64,000 nt of DNA, taken from an uncultured Clostridia bacterium. GTDB lineage: Bacteria; Bacillota; Clostridia; Oscillospirales; Ruminococcaceae. Made by a program: the position numbers and the translations under genes. This document shows positions 34,014-41,525 of the stretch, piece by piece. The stretch covers positions 124,001 through 188,000 of the forward strand of contig CAMNXF010000001.1 in assembly GCA_946567425.1 (NCBI GenBank), given 5' to 3'. Under the pieces are notes generated by a model. That model had not been told where the DNA came from. It did not search any database and saw nothing but the letters and a program-made list of their open reading frames with translations. The first letter of the stretch is position 1; each line of letters starts with the position of its first letter.

Positions 34014-35543
34014 TTAATCGTCGTCATTATCGTGATATTCCTCGCCGTATTTCTCCGCGTCAGCCTTGCGTGCTGCCGCGAGCTTTCGGCGGTTGATCTC
34101 CTTTTGAGAAAGAGTTTCCTCGTTGCCGTTTTCGTCAACTACCTTTACCGCCTCAACGTTTACGCTCTTATTCTTAGCGGCAATTTCCGCCTCCGCCTGC
34201 TCTTTTAGCTTTGCGGGATCGTATATCTTGTTGAGTATGATAGTCTGCGCAATGCCGAACACATAGCTTATCGTCCAGTAGAAGCCCGCTCCCGCAGGTA
34301 CGGTAAAGGCTATCCAGAGCGACATAAGCGGCATAACATACATCATTATCTTCATCGAGCCCATCGACTTTGCCGCGTCGGGATTGGACTTCGCCATCAT
34401 TTTGTTGGAAACAAATGTCTGGAGCAGCGACATCAGGAACGATATGATCGGCACAAGTATGATCGGGAAACCCATGTCGTCCTTGGGAACTACGCCCAGC
34501 TTTATGCCGATAAAGTTCAGATTATCATAAAGCTCTTTAAGCTCCGCTCTTACCTCGGGACGGACTGCCGCGTCGCTGTACGCGTTCATGCAGTTATATC
34601 GCGCGGTCTCAGTGCCGAAGCAGTTCAGGGCATACAACTCGCGCTGCATATTCGTTGTCGCCTGGAACGTTACAACGTCTTCTCCCGTTGCCGCATATGC
34701 GCCGTAGTGTATCTGAACGTTGGTCAGCGCGTCGGTGAAATTCTTGCTGAACGAATGCGCCAGACGATACGCTGTTTTTTCGTCCTCGGATGCCATTGCG
34801 TCGAGTGTTGCGCGCTCCTCGTCAGTTATCTTATACATATCGGTGTGGGCAAGCTGATTGTTGGACTTATCCTTCGCGTATGCTTCCTTTATAGCCGCCT
34901 TTACCGCATCAGATACTATCTTTACGTTCTTCGTGTCCAACGTGCCGAACACGGTCATATCATACGCTCTTTCGCCATCGCCGAGACAGTGCTCGTTATA
35001 GTAGGCGAGTATCTTCTCTGAGTCGCGGAGGATATCCTCGTGCTTGGCGCGGTCCTTTTCGTTGAGTTTTTCAACGTCCTCGGCGGGCTTGGTGTACTCG
35101 TTGACGATAACCGAAGTAAGCTCAACGTTGTACGATTCCTCAACCAGCGCGGTTATGGATTCGTTGCTCAGATGCATTATATGAGTAAGCGGCTTGTAAA
35201 CAACGTCGATGACGCCGAACAGTATCAGAAAAGACAGCAGCATAGAGCCGCATCCTGACATCGGCTTGTAGCCCTGCGCCTGGAGCTTCGCAAGCTCCTC
35301 CTGCATTTTCTGCTGATTGTTTCTGTATTTCTGTTGAATTTCGGCAACCTTCGGCTGAAAGACAGCGGATTTCGCGGAATTTTTCTGCTGCTTTATCGAC
35401 AGCGGCAGAAGCGCAGCCTTGACGATAAACGTGAATATCAAAATAGCAACTCCGACGTTGGAGCATATAAACTTATAAATAAAGTACAGAATGTACCCCA
35501 AAGGCGTACCTATCAAGCTGTAAATAAATTGAATAACGTCCAC
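34014..35543 (-). CDS. yidC: Membrane protein insertase YidC (SpoIIIJ type) with large external loop
   Basis: YidC inserts and folds membrane proteins. The N-terminal helix, the groove basic residue (Lys42 where Arg is common, FIVKAALLPLSIKQ), the cytoplasmic coiled coil (residues 55-92), TM2 (about 98-122) and TM3-5 (about 343-438, ending NKIYDP) are in place. Residues about 125-342 form an insertion of about 215 residues between TM2 and TM3, on the outside, making 509 residues rather than 250-300. The tail is acidic (EEYHDNDDD). No lipobox is seen at the N-terminus. Confidence 0.93.
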   Translation of the reverse strand: MDVIQFIYSLIGTPLGYILYFIYKFICSNVGVAILIFTFIVKAALLPLSIKQQKNSAKSAVFQPKVAEIQQKYRNNQQKMQEELAKLQAQGYKPMSGCGSMLLSFLILFGVIDVVYKPLTHIMHLSNESITALVEESYNVELTSVIVNEYTKPAEDVEKLNEKDRAKHEDILRDSEKILAYYNEHCLGDGERAYDMTVFGTLDTKNVKIVSDAVKAAIKEAYAKDKSNNQLAHTDMYKITDEERATLDAMASEDEKTAYRLAHSFSKNFTDALTNVQIHYGAYAATGEDVVTFQATTNMQRELYALNCFGTETARYNCMNAYSDAAVRPEVRAELKELYDNLNFIGIKLGVVPKDDMGFPIILVPIISFLMSLLQTFVSNKMMAKSNPDAAKSMGSMKIMMYVMPLMSLWIAFTVPAGAGFYWTISYVFGIAQTIILNKIYDPAKLKEQAEAEIAAKNKSVNVEAVKVVDENGNEETLSQKEINRRKLAAARKADAEKYGEEYHDNDDD

Positions 35544-35619
35544 GACCTTTCTTGTTTAAAGCGCAAACGCGCCGATCATTGTTCTACATCATAATTTATA
35601 TATGGTTCAACTCCCGCGG

Positions 35620-35952
35620 TCATTTCCGTTTGTAGGGAGATTTTCTGCGTGATCTTCGTCTGCGGTAACGCTCCGCGCAGTCTCTGCCTATCTGCGTTTT
35701 TGTGCGCGATACAGTGAGCTTTTCGGGACGGAAACAGAATTTTTTCGGCACGGGATCTACTCCTCCGTTGCCGAACGGGTTGCATCTGAAAATTCGCCAG
35801 AATGTCAAATAACCGCCCTTTACCGCTCCAAACCTCCGAATAGCGGTAAGCCCGTACTCGGAACAGGTAGGGTAAAAGCGGCAGCACGGCGGTAAGATCT
35901 TTGACAGCGTAAGTCGATACAGCTTGATAATTCCCAAAAAAATATATTTCAT
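35620..35952 (-). CDS. yidD: Membrane insertion efficiency factor YidD
   Basis: A small amphipathic protein that helps YidC-dependent insertion. The 110-residue protein has the signature [14 protein letters not shown] and [16 protein letters not shown] basic tail of about 25 residues ([16 protein letters not shown]) exceeds the usual length. The ATG at 35952 is chosen; a TTG three codons upstream is possible. It lies between rnpA and yidC as in many bacteria. Confidence 0.93.
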   Translation of the reverse strand: MKYIFLGIIKLYRLTLSKILPPCCRFYPTCSEYGLTAIRRFGAVKGGYLTFWRIFRCNPFGNGGVDPVPKKFCFRPEKLTVSRTKTQIGRDCAERYRRRRSRRKSPYKRK

Positions 35953-35973
35953 TGCAATCAAACAGCGGACGCG

Positions 35974-36336
35974 TCAGTCCGCCTTGTTCAACTTCGGCAG
36001 AATATTCTTTTTTATAAGACTTAAAATCTGCTGCATTTTTAACGTTGGCGTTTTTGCCCTCGCGACAAACACGAAATCAAAGCGCCGATCGGTTTCTTCC
36101 TTGATAACCGGGTCCAAAAGGCGGAAAGCTTCTCTGATTATCCGCCTTGCCCGATTGCGCTGAACCGCGTTTCCGACCTTTTTCCCCGTGACTATGCCGA
36201 GACGGTTTTTGCCTCCGCGGCGCGGCTTTATGTAGCACACAAAGCCGTAGCACACTACGGATTCGCCTTTTCTGAACAGGTAAGTGAAATCGCGGTTGCT
36301 TTTGATTACGACGTATCTTTTCCTTAAATCAGACAT
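35974..36336 (-). CDS. rnpA: Ribonuclease P protein component
   Basis: RnpA is the protein subunit of RNase P, which matures tRNA 5' ends. The 120-residue protein has the RNR core (GKKVGNAVQRNRARRIIREAFR). It starts 12 bases after rpmH in the conserved ribosomal operon order. Confidence 0.96.
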   Translation of the reverse strand: MSDLRKRYVVIKSNRDFTYLFRKGESVVCYGFVCYIKPRRGGKNRLGIVTGKKVGNAVQRNRARRIIREAFRLLDPVIKEETDRRFDFVFVARAKTPTLKMQQILSLIKKNILPKLNKAD

Positions 36337-36348
36337 CGACAGCCGTCA

Positions 36349-36483
36349 TCAATGAGAAAGTCTTTTTCTGCCCTTTGCGCGGCGGCGTGCAAGAACCTTT
36401 CTGCCGTTCTTGGTAGACATTCTCTTCATAAAGCCATGCTCATGCTTTCTCTGGAGCTTCTTGGGCTGGTACGTTCTTTTCAT
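36349..36483 (-). CDS. rpmH: 50S ribosomal protein L34
   Basis: The 44-residue L34 is read in full on the minus strand: it begins [18 protein letters not shown] and ends [20 protein letters not shown] precedes the ATG. It is the first gene of the operon with rnpA, yidD, yidC and khpB. Confidence 0.97.
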   Translation of the reverse strand: MKRTYQPKKLQRKHEHGFMKRMSTKNGRKVLARRRAKGRKRLSH

Positions 36484-36555
36484 TTCTTTTCCTCCTCAAT
36501 TATTTTTTCTGCGTCGGGATACAATTATCCCGTACACAACTACTCACATTAAATT

Positions 36556-36584
36556 ATTATACCTCATTATAAAACCCTTGTCAA
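36556..36584 (-). promoter_or_regulatory. rpmH operon promoter with palindromic -35
   Basis: Minus strand consensus TTGACA (36579-36584), 17 bases, TATAAT (36556-36561). The -35 is the centre of CCCTTGACAAGGG with AAAA/TTTT flanks. The same arrangement occurs at the ylxM promoter (45085-45122). Confidence 0.88.
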
Positions 36585-36694
36585 GGGGTTTTTGGAAATT
36601 TCACTTAAAAATATAATTTTTTCTTTGATTTGTATTTTTTTTTGGTAAATATTACAATGAGTGTACCGCTGCTAAATTCTAATTTACCAAGAGT

Positions 36695-36722
36695 TTGACA
36701 ACAAAAAAGATTATGCTATAAT
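36695..36722 (+). promoter_or_regulatory. Promoter in front of a sigma-factor remnant
   Basis: TTGACA (36695-36700), 16 bases, extended TGCTATAAT (TATAAT at 36717-36722), plus strand. Confidence 0.7.
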
Positions 36723-36811
36723 CGAAAAAATTTTTAAAATGAGGCAATATTGTTTTTTAGATCGTCTTATAAGTGAAATACGTTTTTCACACCGGAAGTG
36801 AGAGCCTTAAA

Positions 36812-36959
36812 ATGACCAACGACGAGCTTACGGAATATATACGAATGTTCCAATGTACGCTCTATCGTCTTGTGTTCAGCTATGTGTGCAATTGCGAGAA
36901 CGCCAAGGACGTATGCCGGAACGCCTTTATCATCGGCACGACTACCGTGTCTGTTAACC
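36812..36959 (+). pseudogene. Truncated ECF sigma factor N-terminus
   Basis: From the ATG at 36812 the frame reads MTNDELTEYIRMFQCTLYRL, then VFSYVCNCENAKDVCRNAFI. That is the start of sigma-70 region 2 of an ECF factor. Within about 40 residues the similarity ends, and the frame runs into the antisense of the next gene. Regions 2.4-4 are missing. A strong promoter precedes it, so it is a likely remnant after a deletion. The rest of the 36484-36994 gap is AT-rich leader sequence. Confidence 0.5.
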
Positions 36960-36972
36960 AAAAACACGAACG

Positions 36973-36996
36973 GGGAGCAGAATGCTCCCTGTTTTT
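36973..36996. terminator. Terminator between sigma remnant and GNAT gene
   Basis: GGGAGCA / TGCTCCC stem with a 3-base loop and a T run on the plus strand; it abuts the stop of the minus-strand acetyltransferase gene. Confidence 0.75.
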
Positions 36997-37465
36997 ACAG
37001 TATCTTTTCCATTCCGATCTTCTGCACCGAAAGTCCGCATTTCTCGTAAAACTTTATTGCACTTTCGTTGCACGCCCAGACGTTCAGCGTGATATTGTGA
37101 CAGCCGCTTTCCTTGGCGAATTTCAGAACGTGCTCGTACAGCGCCTTGCCGACGTGCATTCCCCGTGCCTTTTCGTCGACGCAGAGATCGTCAATATAGA
37201 GCGTTGTAAATTTAGGAGTGTTGCGATCCTCGTGCCGCTGAAACACGCAGAACGCGTAGCCCTGAACAACGCCGCCGTGTTCACACACAAATATCGGGCG
37301 TTCGCTGTCGGCGATTATTTCCTCAAGCTCCGAGGGCGCGTATTTTGTCGTTCCCGACTTGAACAGATCGGGTCTGCCCGCCGCATGGACCTCCAGCACC
37401 TGTGACAGCAAGTCCATAATGCGCGGAATGTCGCCGTTTGCGGCTTTTCTAATTGTTAATTCCAT
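36995..37465 (-). CDS. GNAT N-acetyltransferase
   Basis: A 156-residue acetyl-CoA-dependent acetyltransferase. The acetyl-CoA motif A is seen as LYIDDLCVDEKARGMHVGKALYEHVLKFA, and motif B as NITLNVWACNESAIKFYEKCGL. The substrate is unknown. It starts 71 bases after the GH43 gene on the same strand. Confidence 0.9.
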   Translation of the reverse strand: MELTIRKAANGDIPRIMDLLSQVLEVHAAGRPDLFKSGTTKYAPSELEEIIADSERPIFVCEHGGVVQGYAFCVFQRHEDRNTPKFTTLYIDDLCVDEKARGMHVGKALYEHVLKFAKESGCHNITLNVWACNESAIKFYEKCGLSVQKIGMEKIL

Positions 37466-37535
37466 TTGTACACTTCCTTATATTGCAATCTCGGATCGGC
37501 AAATTCTGCTGCAGTGTTCACGGTATGCAAAGCGA

Positions 37536-39035
37536 TTACAGCTCCCGTAATTCCGCTTTTGACTTTGCCCGAAACAGAGTGTACTCAAAATCGGTATATT
37601 CCGCCGTTCCGTTAACCGCATACATGGCAAACACAACGCCCGTAAATCCGCCCGAGACCTCGCTCGAAAGATACCGCGCCTGACCGTACCCGAGAACCGT
37701 ATCTCCGCCGTCGTCGGAAACTATCAACAAATAGCCGTTGTTATCCGCACGGATAATAAGCTCCGCGCTGTTTCCGCTTATCGGACACGTACACACAGTG
37801 TGCTTTATGCCGCCGATATTCAGCTTAGCAACGGCTTCAACGCCACTCTCCGTCTTACGCAGGGCGATATCGTAATGTTCTTGCTCGCACATATAGGCGG
37901 TAAGTCCCGCCTCGCCGCTTTCGAGCCGGACCACTGCCCGGAATGTGCCTGCAAACTCGCGTTGGCGTATACCGAGGAACGTTGGCGAATCAACGTCGTC
38001 GAGCGTTTTCTCCGTACCGATGAGCACTGCCTTATCGTCCGAGAGCGCGTAATTCTCCGTTACAGGGTGGCGGAGATTGACCCACTCAAGACGCGAATTT
38101 GCGAACGTGTAGCGGCGGCAGTGTTCCTGCGAAAAATCACCCTTTATCTCGTACTCGAAATCACAAGTGCCGTCGTTCCCTGCAAAGAACGTGCCGTCCG
38201 CGTTGAACGTCACGGGCACAAGGAACACCTCGCGTCCGAGATTGTGGTACGCCGACCATTCGCCGAGCTGACGGAATCCCAGACACAAAATATGCCAATC
38301 GCCGTATTTATCTTGAATCAGATCGCCGTGTCCTATGCCTTGAATTATGCACGGCGCTTTGTTGCGGTTGGTGATAACTGGATTGTTCGGGAAACCCTCG
38401 AACGTTCCCCAAACGCTGTCGGAACGCGCGCAGGTTATCATGTGACCGTACTCCGTGCCGCCCTCGGCAGCCATAAGATAATATGTGCCTTTTATTTTGT
38501 AGAGGTGCGGACTTTCGAGAAAACGACCGCCCGAGCCTTGCCAGATGCAGCGGCTCGGTGAGAGCTTTTCGCCTGTCGCGATATCGATCTCGCACTGAAC
38601 AACACCGCCCTTGCCATCGTCGTCCGTGCCGTTGCTCATAAAGTACGCGTGACCGTCCTCGAAGTACAGAGAGGGGTCTATACCGTCCTGATCAACGTTT
38701 ATGGGGTCGCTCCATTCGCCGTGGATATCGTCGGTGTACACGTAGAAATTCTTGTGGGTGGAGTCGTTGGTCGTCACCATATAAAAGCGTCCGTTGTTAA
38801 AGCGGATAGTCGGCGCGAACACTCCGCCCGAGCTGCCGATCTTATCCAGCATTACCTGACTTTTCCGAGTGAGAACGTGACCGATCTGCGTCCAGTTGAC
38901 AAGGTCTGCGCTCTCGAACAGCGGCACTCCCGGGAAGTACTGAAACGAGCTGCACACAAGATAATATTTCCCGTTCACCGCGCAAACGGACGGATCGGGG
39001 TAAAAGCCCTTTATTACGGGGTTCTGATATTTCAT
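37536..39035 (-). CDS. Glycoside hydrolase family 43 (beta-xylosidase/arabinofuranosidase type)
   Basis: A 499-residue intracellular enzyme (no signal peptide) that likely removes xylose or arabinose from imported oligosaccharides. The five-bladed propeller domain (about residues 1-320) shows the inverting catalytic set: Asp14 in YPDPS, Asp120 in GIDPSLYF and Glu174 in FLESPHLYK. A C-terminal beta-sandwich domain (about 325-499) is typical of GH43 xylosidases (FLGIRQREFAGTFRAVVRL). It starts 50 bases after the kinase gene. Confidence 0.93.
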   Translation of the reverse strand: MKYQNPVIKGFYPDPSVCAVNGKYYLVCSSFQYFPGVPLFESADLVNWTQIGHVLTRKSQVMLDKIGSSGGVFAPTIRFNNGRFYMVTTNDSTHKNFYVYTDDIHGEWSDPINVDQDGIDPSLYFEDGHAYFMSNGTDDDGKGGVVQCEIDIATGEKLSPSRCIWQGSGGRFLESPHLYKIKGTYYLMAAEGGTEYGHMITCARSDSVWGTFEGFPNNPVITNRNKAPCIIQGIGHGDLIQDKYGDWHILCLGFRQLGEWSAYHNLGREVFLVPVTFNADGTFFAGNDGTCDFEYEIKGDFSQEHCRRYTFANSRLEWVNLRHPVTENYALSDDKAVLIGTEKTLDDVDSPTFLGIRQREFAGTFRAVVRLESGEAGLTAYMCEQEHYDIALRKTESGVEAVAKLNIGGIKHTVCTCPISGNSAELIIRADNNGYLLIVSDDGGDTVLGYGQARYLSSEVSGGFTGVVFAMYAVNGTAEYTDFEYTLFRAKSKAELREL

Positions 39036-39084
39036 AAAGTCTCTCCTTTACGCGCTTTCTCCGTTCTCGAAAAAATCACGCGGT

Positions 39085-40356
39085 TCAGTTCTTTATCTCA
39101 TACTTTTCGCCGCCGATGACCACGCTTGTTCCCATGAATATCGGCGCGGCTTTTCCGACCGCTATCGTCTTTTCGTCGCCGTTCGGGAGCGTGCATGCCC
39201 AGTCCTCCGCACCGTGATTTTTCAGTCCCCAGAGCGCGGGGTTTTTCTTGTTGCGGACAACCTCCGCTTCAAGCGCAACGTTGTCGTTAAACAGCTTTGC
39301 GCCGTCGAACAGCAGCACGCTCGTTTTCGCCCCGACGAGCGACAGCGGCTTCGCGTAGTGCGTTCCGCACGGACAGATGAGCTTGCCCTCGTCGTCCGTC
39401 TCAACGGCGGGCAGGAAGTTCTGTATTCCGCACGGACAAGCCGTGATATCGCCGCGCAAACGCTTGAGCAAATCGAGCCATTGCTTCTCGATAAGCCGCT
39501 TCGACGGCTCGTTTAAGCCCGTCGTAAACGAAAATTCAAACGCCTCGCGTATGTAGTCGGGCATTATCCGCCAGAATTTTATGATATTGTTGTGAACGCC
39601 GCGCACGGGTCGGTTGCTGTCGTCCTCGGGATCGTACACGAAGATCGGCTCAAAGCCGTAGTGCCGCCGTTCCGCTTCCTCAGTGAGACAAACGCTTTTC
39701 AGCACGCGTCCGCCCTCCAGCGGATCGCCGCGCAGCAGCAGACGAAATAAGACCACCGCCAGCGAATAGCGGTCGGTGTACTTGTCGGGAGCTTTCTCTC
39801 CGCGAACGATCTCTGGCGCCATATACCCGGGCTTGCCCGCGATACCGAGATGCTCGCCGTAGGGCGCGATGTTGTCACAGTCGCATATAAGCACGTCGCC
39901 GTCGCTCGGACGGATAAAGAAACCGCCGTCGTTCATATCCTGATAGCTTCGTCCGCTGTTGTGCAGCTCGCGGAACGCCGCCGTAATTTTTATCGCGGAA
40001 TTGACCACCGAATACAGACCCGAGAGCTTAACACGGGCGTTAAGAATATCCGAAAACGGCTTGTATTCCTCGGGGATGACGTCCATTAAAAAGCCGAAGC
40101 TGTCGTCGATCTGCGAGGTAAGCAGACGCGGCATCAGAAACGCTCCGTGCGCCGACTTGTTTTCGCAGAGCGTGCGCAGATTGTCACGGAAAATGTCGGG
40201 TCTGCGCAGCTTGTTCGGAAAGTAGACCTTGAGCGCGTACTCTTTCCCCGCAAACTCCGCGCGGTACACTGTGCCCTGACCGCCTTGCCCGAGAACCTCC
40301 GTTATCGTCGCGCTGCCGCCCAGCTCAAGCGGAACGCTGTCGCCTATTTTAAGCAT
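39085..40356 (-). CDS. Divergent Ser/Thr kinase-like protein with C-terminal zinc ribbon (TerY-associated type)
   Basis: A 423-residue protein. The kinase N-lobe is intact (glycine loop GQGGQGTVY, residues 23-31; Lys43 in YALKVY). The catalytic loop is YQDMNDGG (Asp140) instead of HRDLKPxN, and the metal loop is DCDN (159-162) instead of DFG; APE is present (GYMAPE). Residue 145, where the metal-binding Asn is expected, is Gly. Paired cysteines (CPCG near 316 and 336) form a zinc ribbon, and a beta-rich tail follows. Kinases of this shape belong to the TerY-P (vWA-phosphatase-kinase) systems. The upstream gene overlaps by one base and is TerY-C-like. Confidence 0.85.
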   Translation of the reverse strand: MLKIGDSVPLELGGSATITEVLGQGGQGTVYRAEFAGKEYALKVYFPNKLRRPDIFRDNLRTLCENKSAHGAFLMPRLLTSQIDDSFGFLMDVIPEEYKPFSDILNARVKLSGLYSVVNSAIKITAAFRELHNSGRSYQDMNDGGFFIRPSDGDVLICDCDNIAPYGEHLGIAGKPGYMAPEIVRGEKAPDKYTDRYSLAVVLFRLLLRGDPLEGGRVLKSVCLTEEAERRHYGFEPIFVYDPEDDSNRPVRGVHNNIIKFWRIMPDYIREAFEFSFTTGLNEPSKRLIEKQWLDLLKRLRGDITACPCGIQNFLPAVETDDEGKLICPCGTHYAKPLSLVGAKTSVLLFDGAKLFNDNVALEAEVVRNKKNPALWGLKNHGAEDWACTLPNGDEKTIAVGKAAPIFMGTSVVIGGEKYEIKN

Positions 40357-40706
40357 CAGAACCCGCCTCCCGAGAGCGATTCAAAGTTCTCCTCTGCGGA
40401 GGTTTCGGCGGCGTTGCCGCACCACTCGCAGACGGTCTCGTTCTCGCCGTCCCAGCAAGTGGTCTTGCCGCACTCGCTGCACTGAAAAAATCCCTTAGCG
40501 CTGCAGTACGGACAAGACGGATATTCGGTGGTAACGTACACGTTGCCCGAAATTTCGGTGTCGCCGAATTTCTCGCGCCCCGCCGTGCGCTCGCTCACTT
40601 TGAACGCCCAAGTCGCGTACCAGTCGCCGTCCTCGCGCTGCTCGGTGCGTATGCCGAACAGCTCGTGGGTCTGCTTGCATTTCGTCAAAATAACTGCTGC
40701 TTTCAT
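40356..40706 (-). CDS. TerY-C-like zinc-binding protein
   Basis: A 116-residue protein with seven cysteines in the C-terminal half: Cys65/68, Cys76/79/84 and Cys93/96 (CPYC...CSECGKTTC...CEWC), the pattern of the TerY-C metal-binding domain. In known systems this domain is fused to a vWA domain; here it stands alone after a small beta-rich region (residues 1-60). It overlaps the kinase by one base (TGATG) and lies four bases from the gene upstream. It probably works with the kinase. Confidence 0.75.
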   Translation of the reverse strand: MKAAVILTKCKQTHELFGIRTEQREDGDWYATWAFKVSERTAGREKFGDTEISGNVYVTTEYPSCPYCSAKGFFQCSECGKTTCWDGENETVCEWCGNAAETSAEENFESLSGGGF

Positions 40707-40709
40707 AAT

Positions 40710-41153
40710 TTATCCTCCAAAAAAATCCATATTGGTCGGTTCTTGCTCGAAATATGCTATTCCGTTCCTGACGGAATAGGTTATCTTCACGCCGTAGTCG
40801 TCATAGACCGCGCTCCATTTGTAATCGGCGGGAGCTGCTCGTTCTATCGCTTCAGCAAGCGCCTTTGCCGCGGCTTCTCCGCCGTCGGCATATCGTATCG
40901 TCGGCATATCGTTATATTGGTCGACGACAAGATACGCCGTCTCCCCGTCCGTTTTTTCCGCCTTGACCTCGTAATGGTAAAACACCTCGGAGCTGCCGCC
41001 GTCATAGGGATCTCCGAACAGCGCCCATATTTTGCCGAGTATCAGCGCACCCGTTCTGCCGTCCACACACACGTCCTTTTTCTCGTCGAACAGCCGCAGG
41101 ATATTTTCCTCGCCCGAGTGGTGCCGCTCCTTTGTGAAAGTCCATTCAGCCAT
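40710..41153 (-). CDS. Protein of unknown function in kinase locus
   Basis: A 147-residue soluble protein of mixed alpha/beta type, with a Gly- and acid-rich end (EPTNMDFFGG). The ATG at 41153 has GGAGG at the right distance; an ATG four codons earlier overlaps that site. It sits between the Sel1 protein and the TerY-C-like gene in one tight cluster. Not recognised. Confidence 0.7.
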   Translation of the reverse strand: MAEWTFTKERHHSGEENILRLFDEKKDVCVDGRTGALILGKIWALFGDPYDGGSSEVFYHYEVKAEKTDGETAYLVVDQYNDMPTIRYADGGEAAAKALAEAIERAAPADYKWSAVYDDYGVKITYSVRNGIAYFEQEPTNMDFFGG

Positions 41154-41242
41154 TTTTACCTCCATTGCGTGTCAGTGCAGCTTTTTCAAACTATCACCGA
41201 CGTTTTGTCAAATAACTGTTTCTTTTATATTTAATCCTTGAT

Positions 41243-41515
41243 TTAGGTTCCTTGATCGCTCGTTTCTGTGCTGCCGTTCATTGCCAGATCCACTATCTCG
41301 TCAACGGTAGGTTCGCGGTTTAATCCGGAAAACTCCGCAACCAACTCGGGATAATATATTAGATCGCTGCCGCCGGGGTGGTTTATGCTTTTCTTGAATT
41401 TATTTACCAAATCGCAGTGTTCTTGCTCCGACAGTTTCCGTCCTGTCTTTTTTTCCCGAACGGTCATAATCGATTCAACCAGATCAATCAGCTCTTCTCT
41501 CGACATTTTTTCCAT
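41243..41515 (-). CDS. Small protein of unknown function in kinase locus
   Basis: A 90-residue helical protein (MSREELIDLVESIMTVREKKTG; HCDLVNKFKKSINHPGGSDLIYYP). It has no cysteines beyond one and no membrane segment. It begins 10 bases after the Sel1 gene stop. Not recognised. Confidence 0.65.
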   Translation of the reverse strand: MEKMSREELIDLVESIMTVREKKTGRKLSEQEHCDLVNKFKKSINHPGGSDLIYYPELVAEFSGLNREPTVDEIVDLAMNGSTETSDQGT

Positions 41516-41525
41516 ATTAAGCTCC

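Noticed and set aside
36484-36700. Possible replication origin upstream of rpmH
   Set aside because: No dnaA gene and no TTATCCACA-type boxes were seen; the TTATCC near 36527 is not part of a box cluster.
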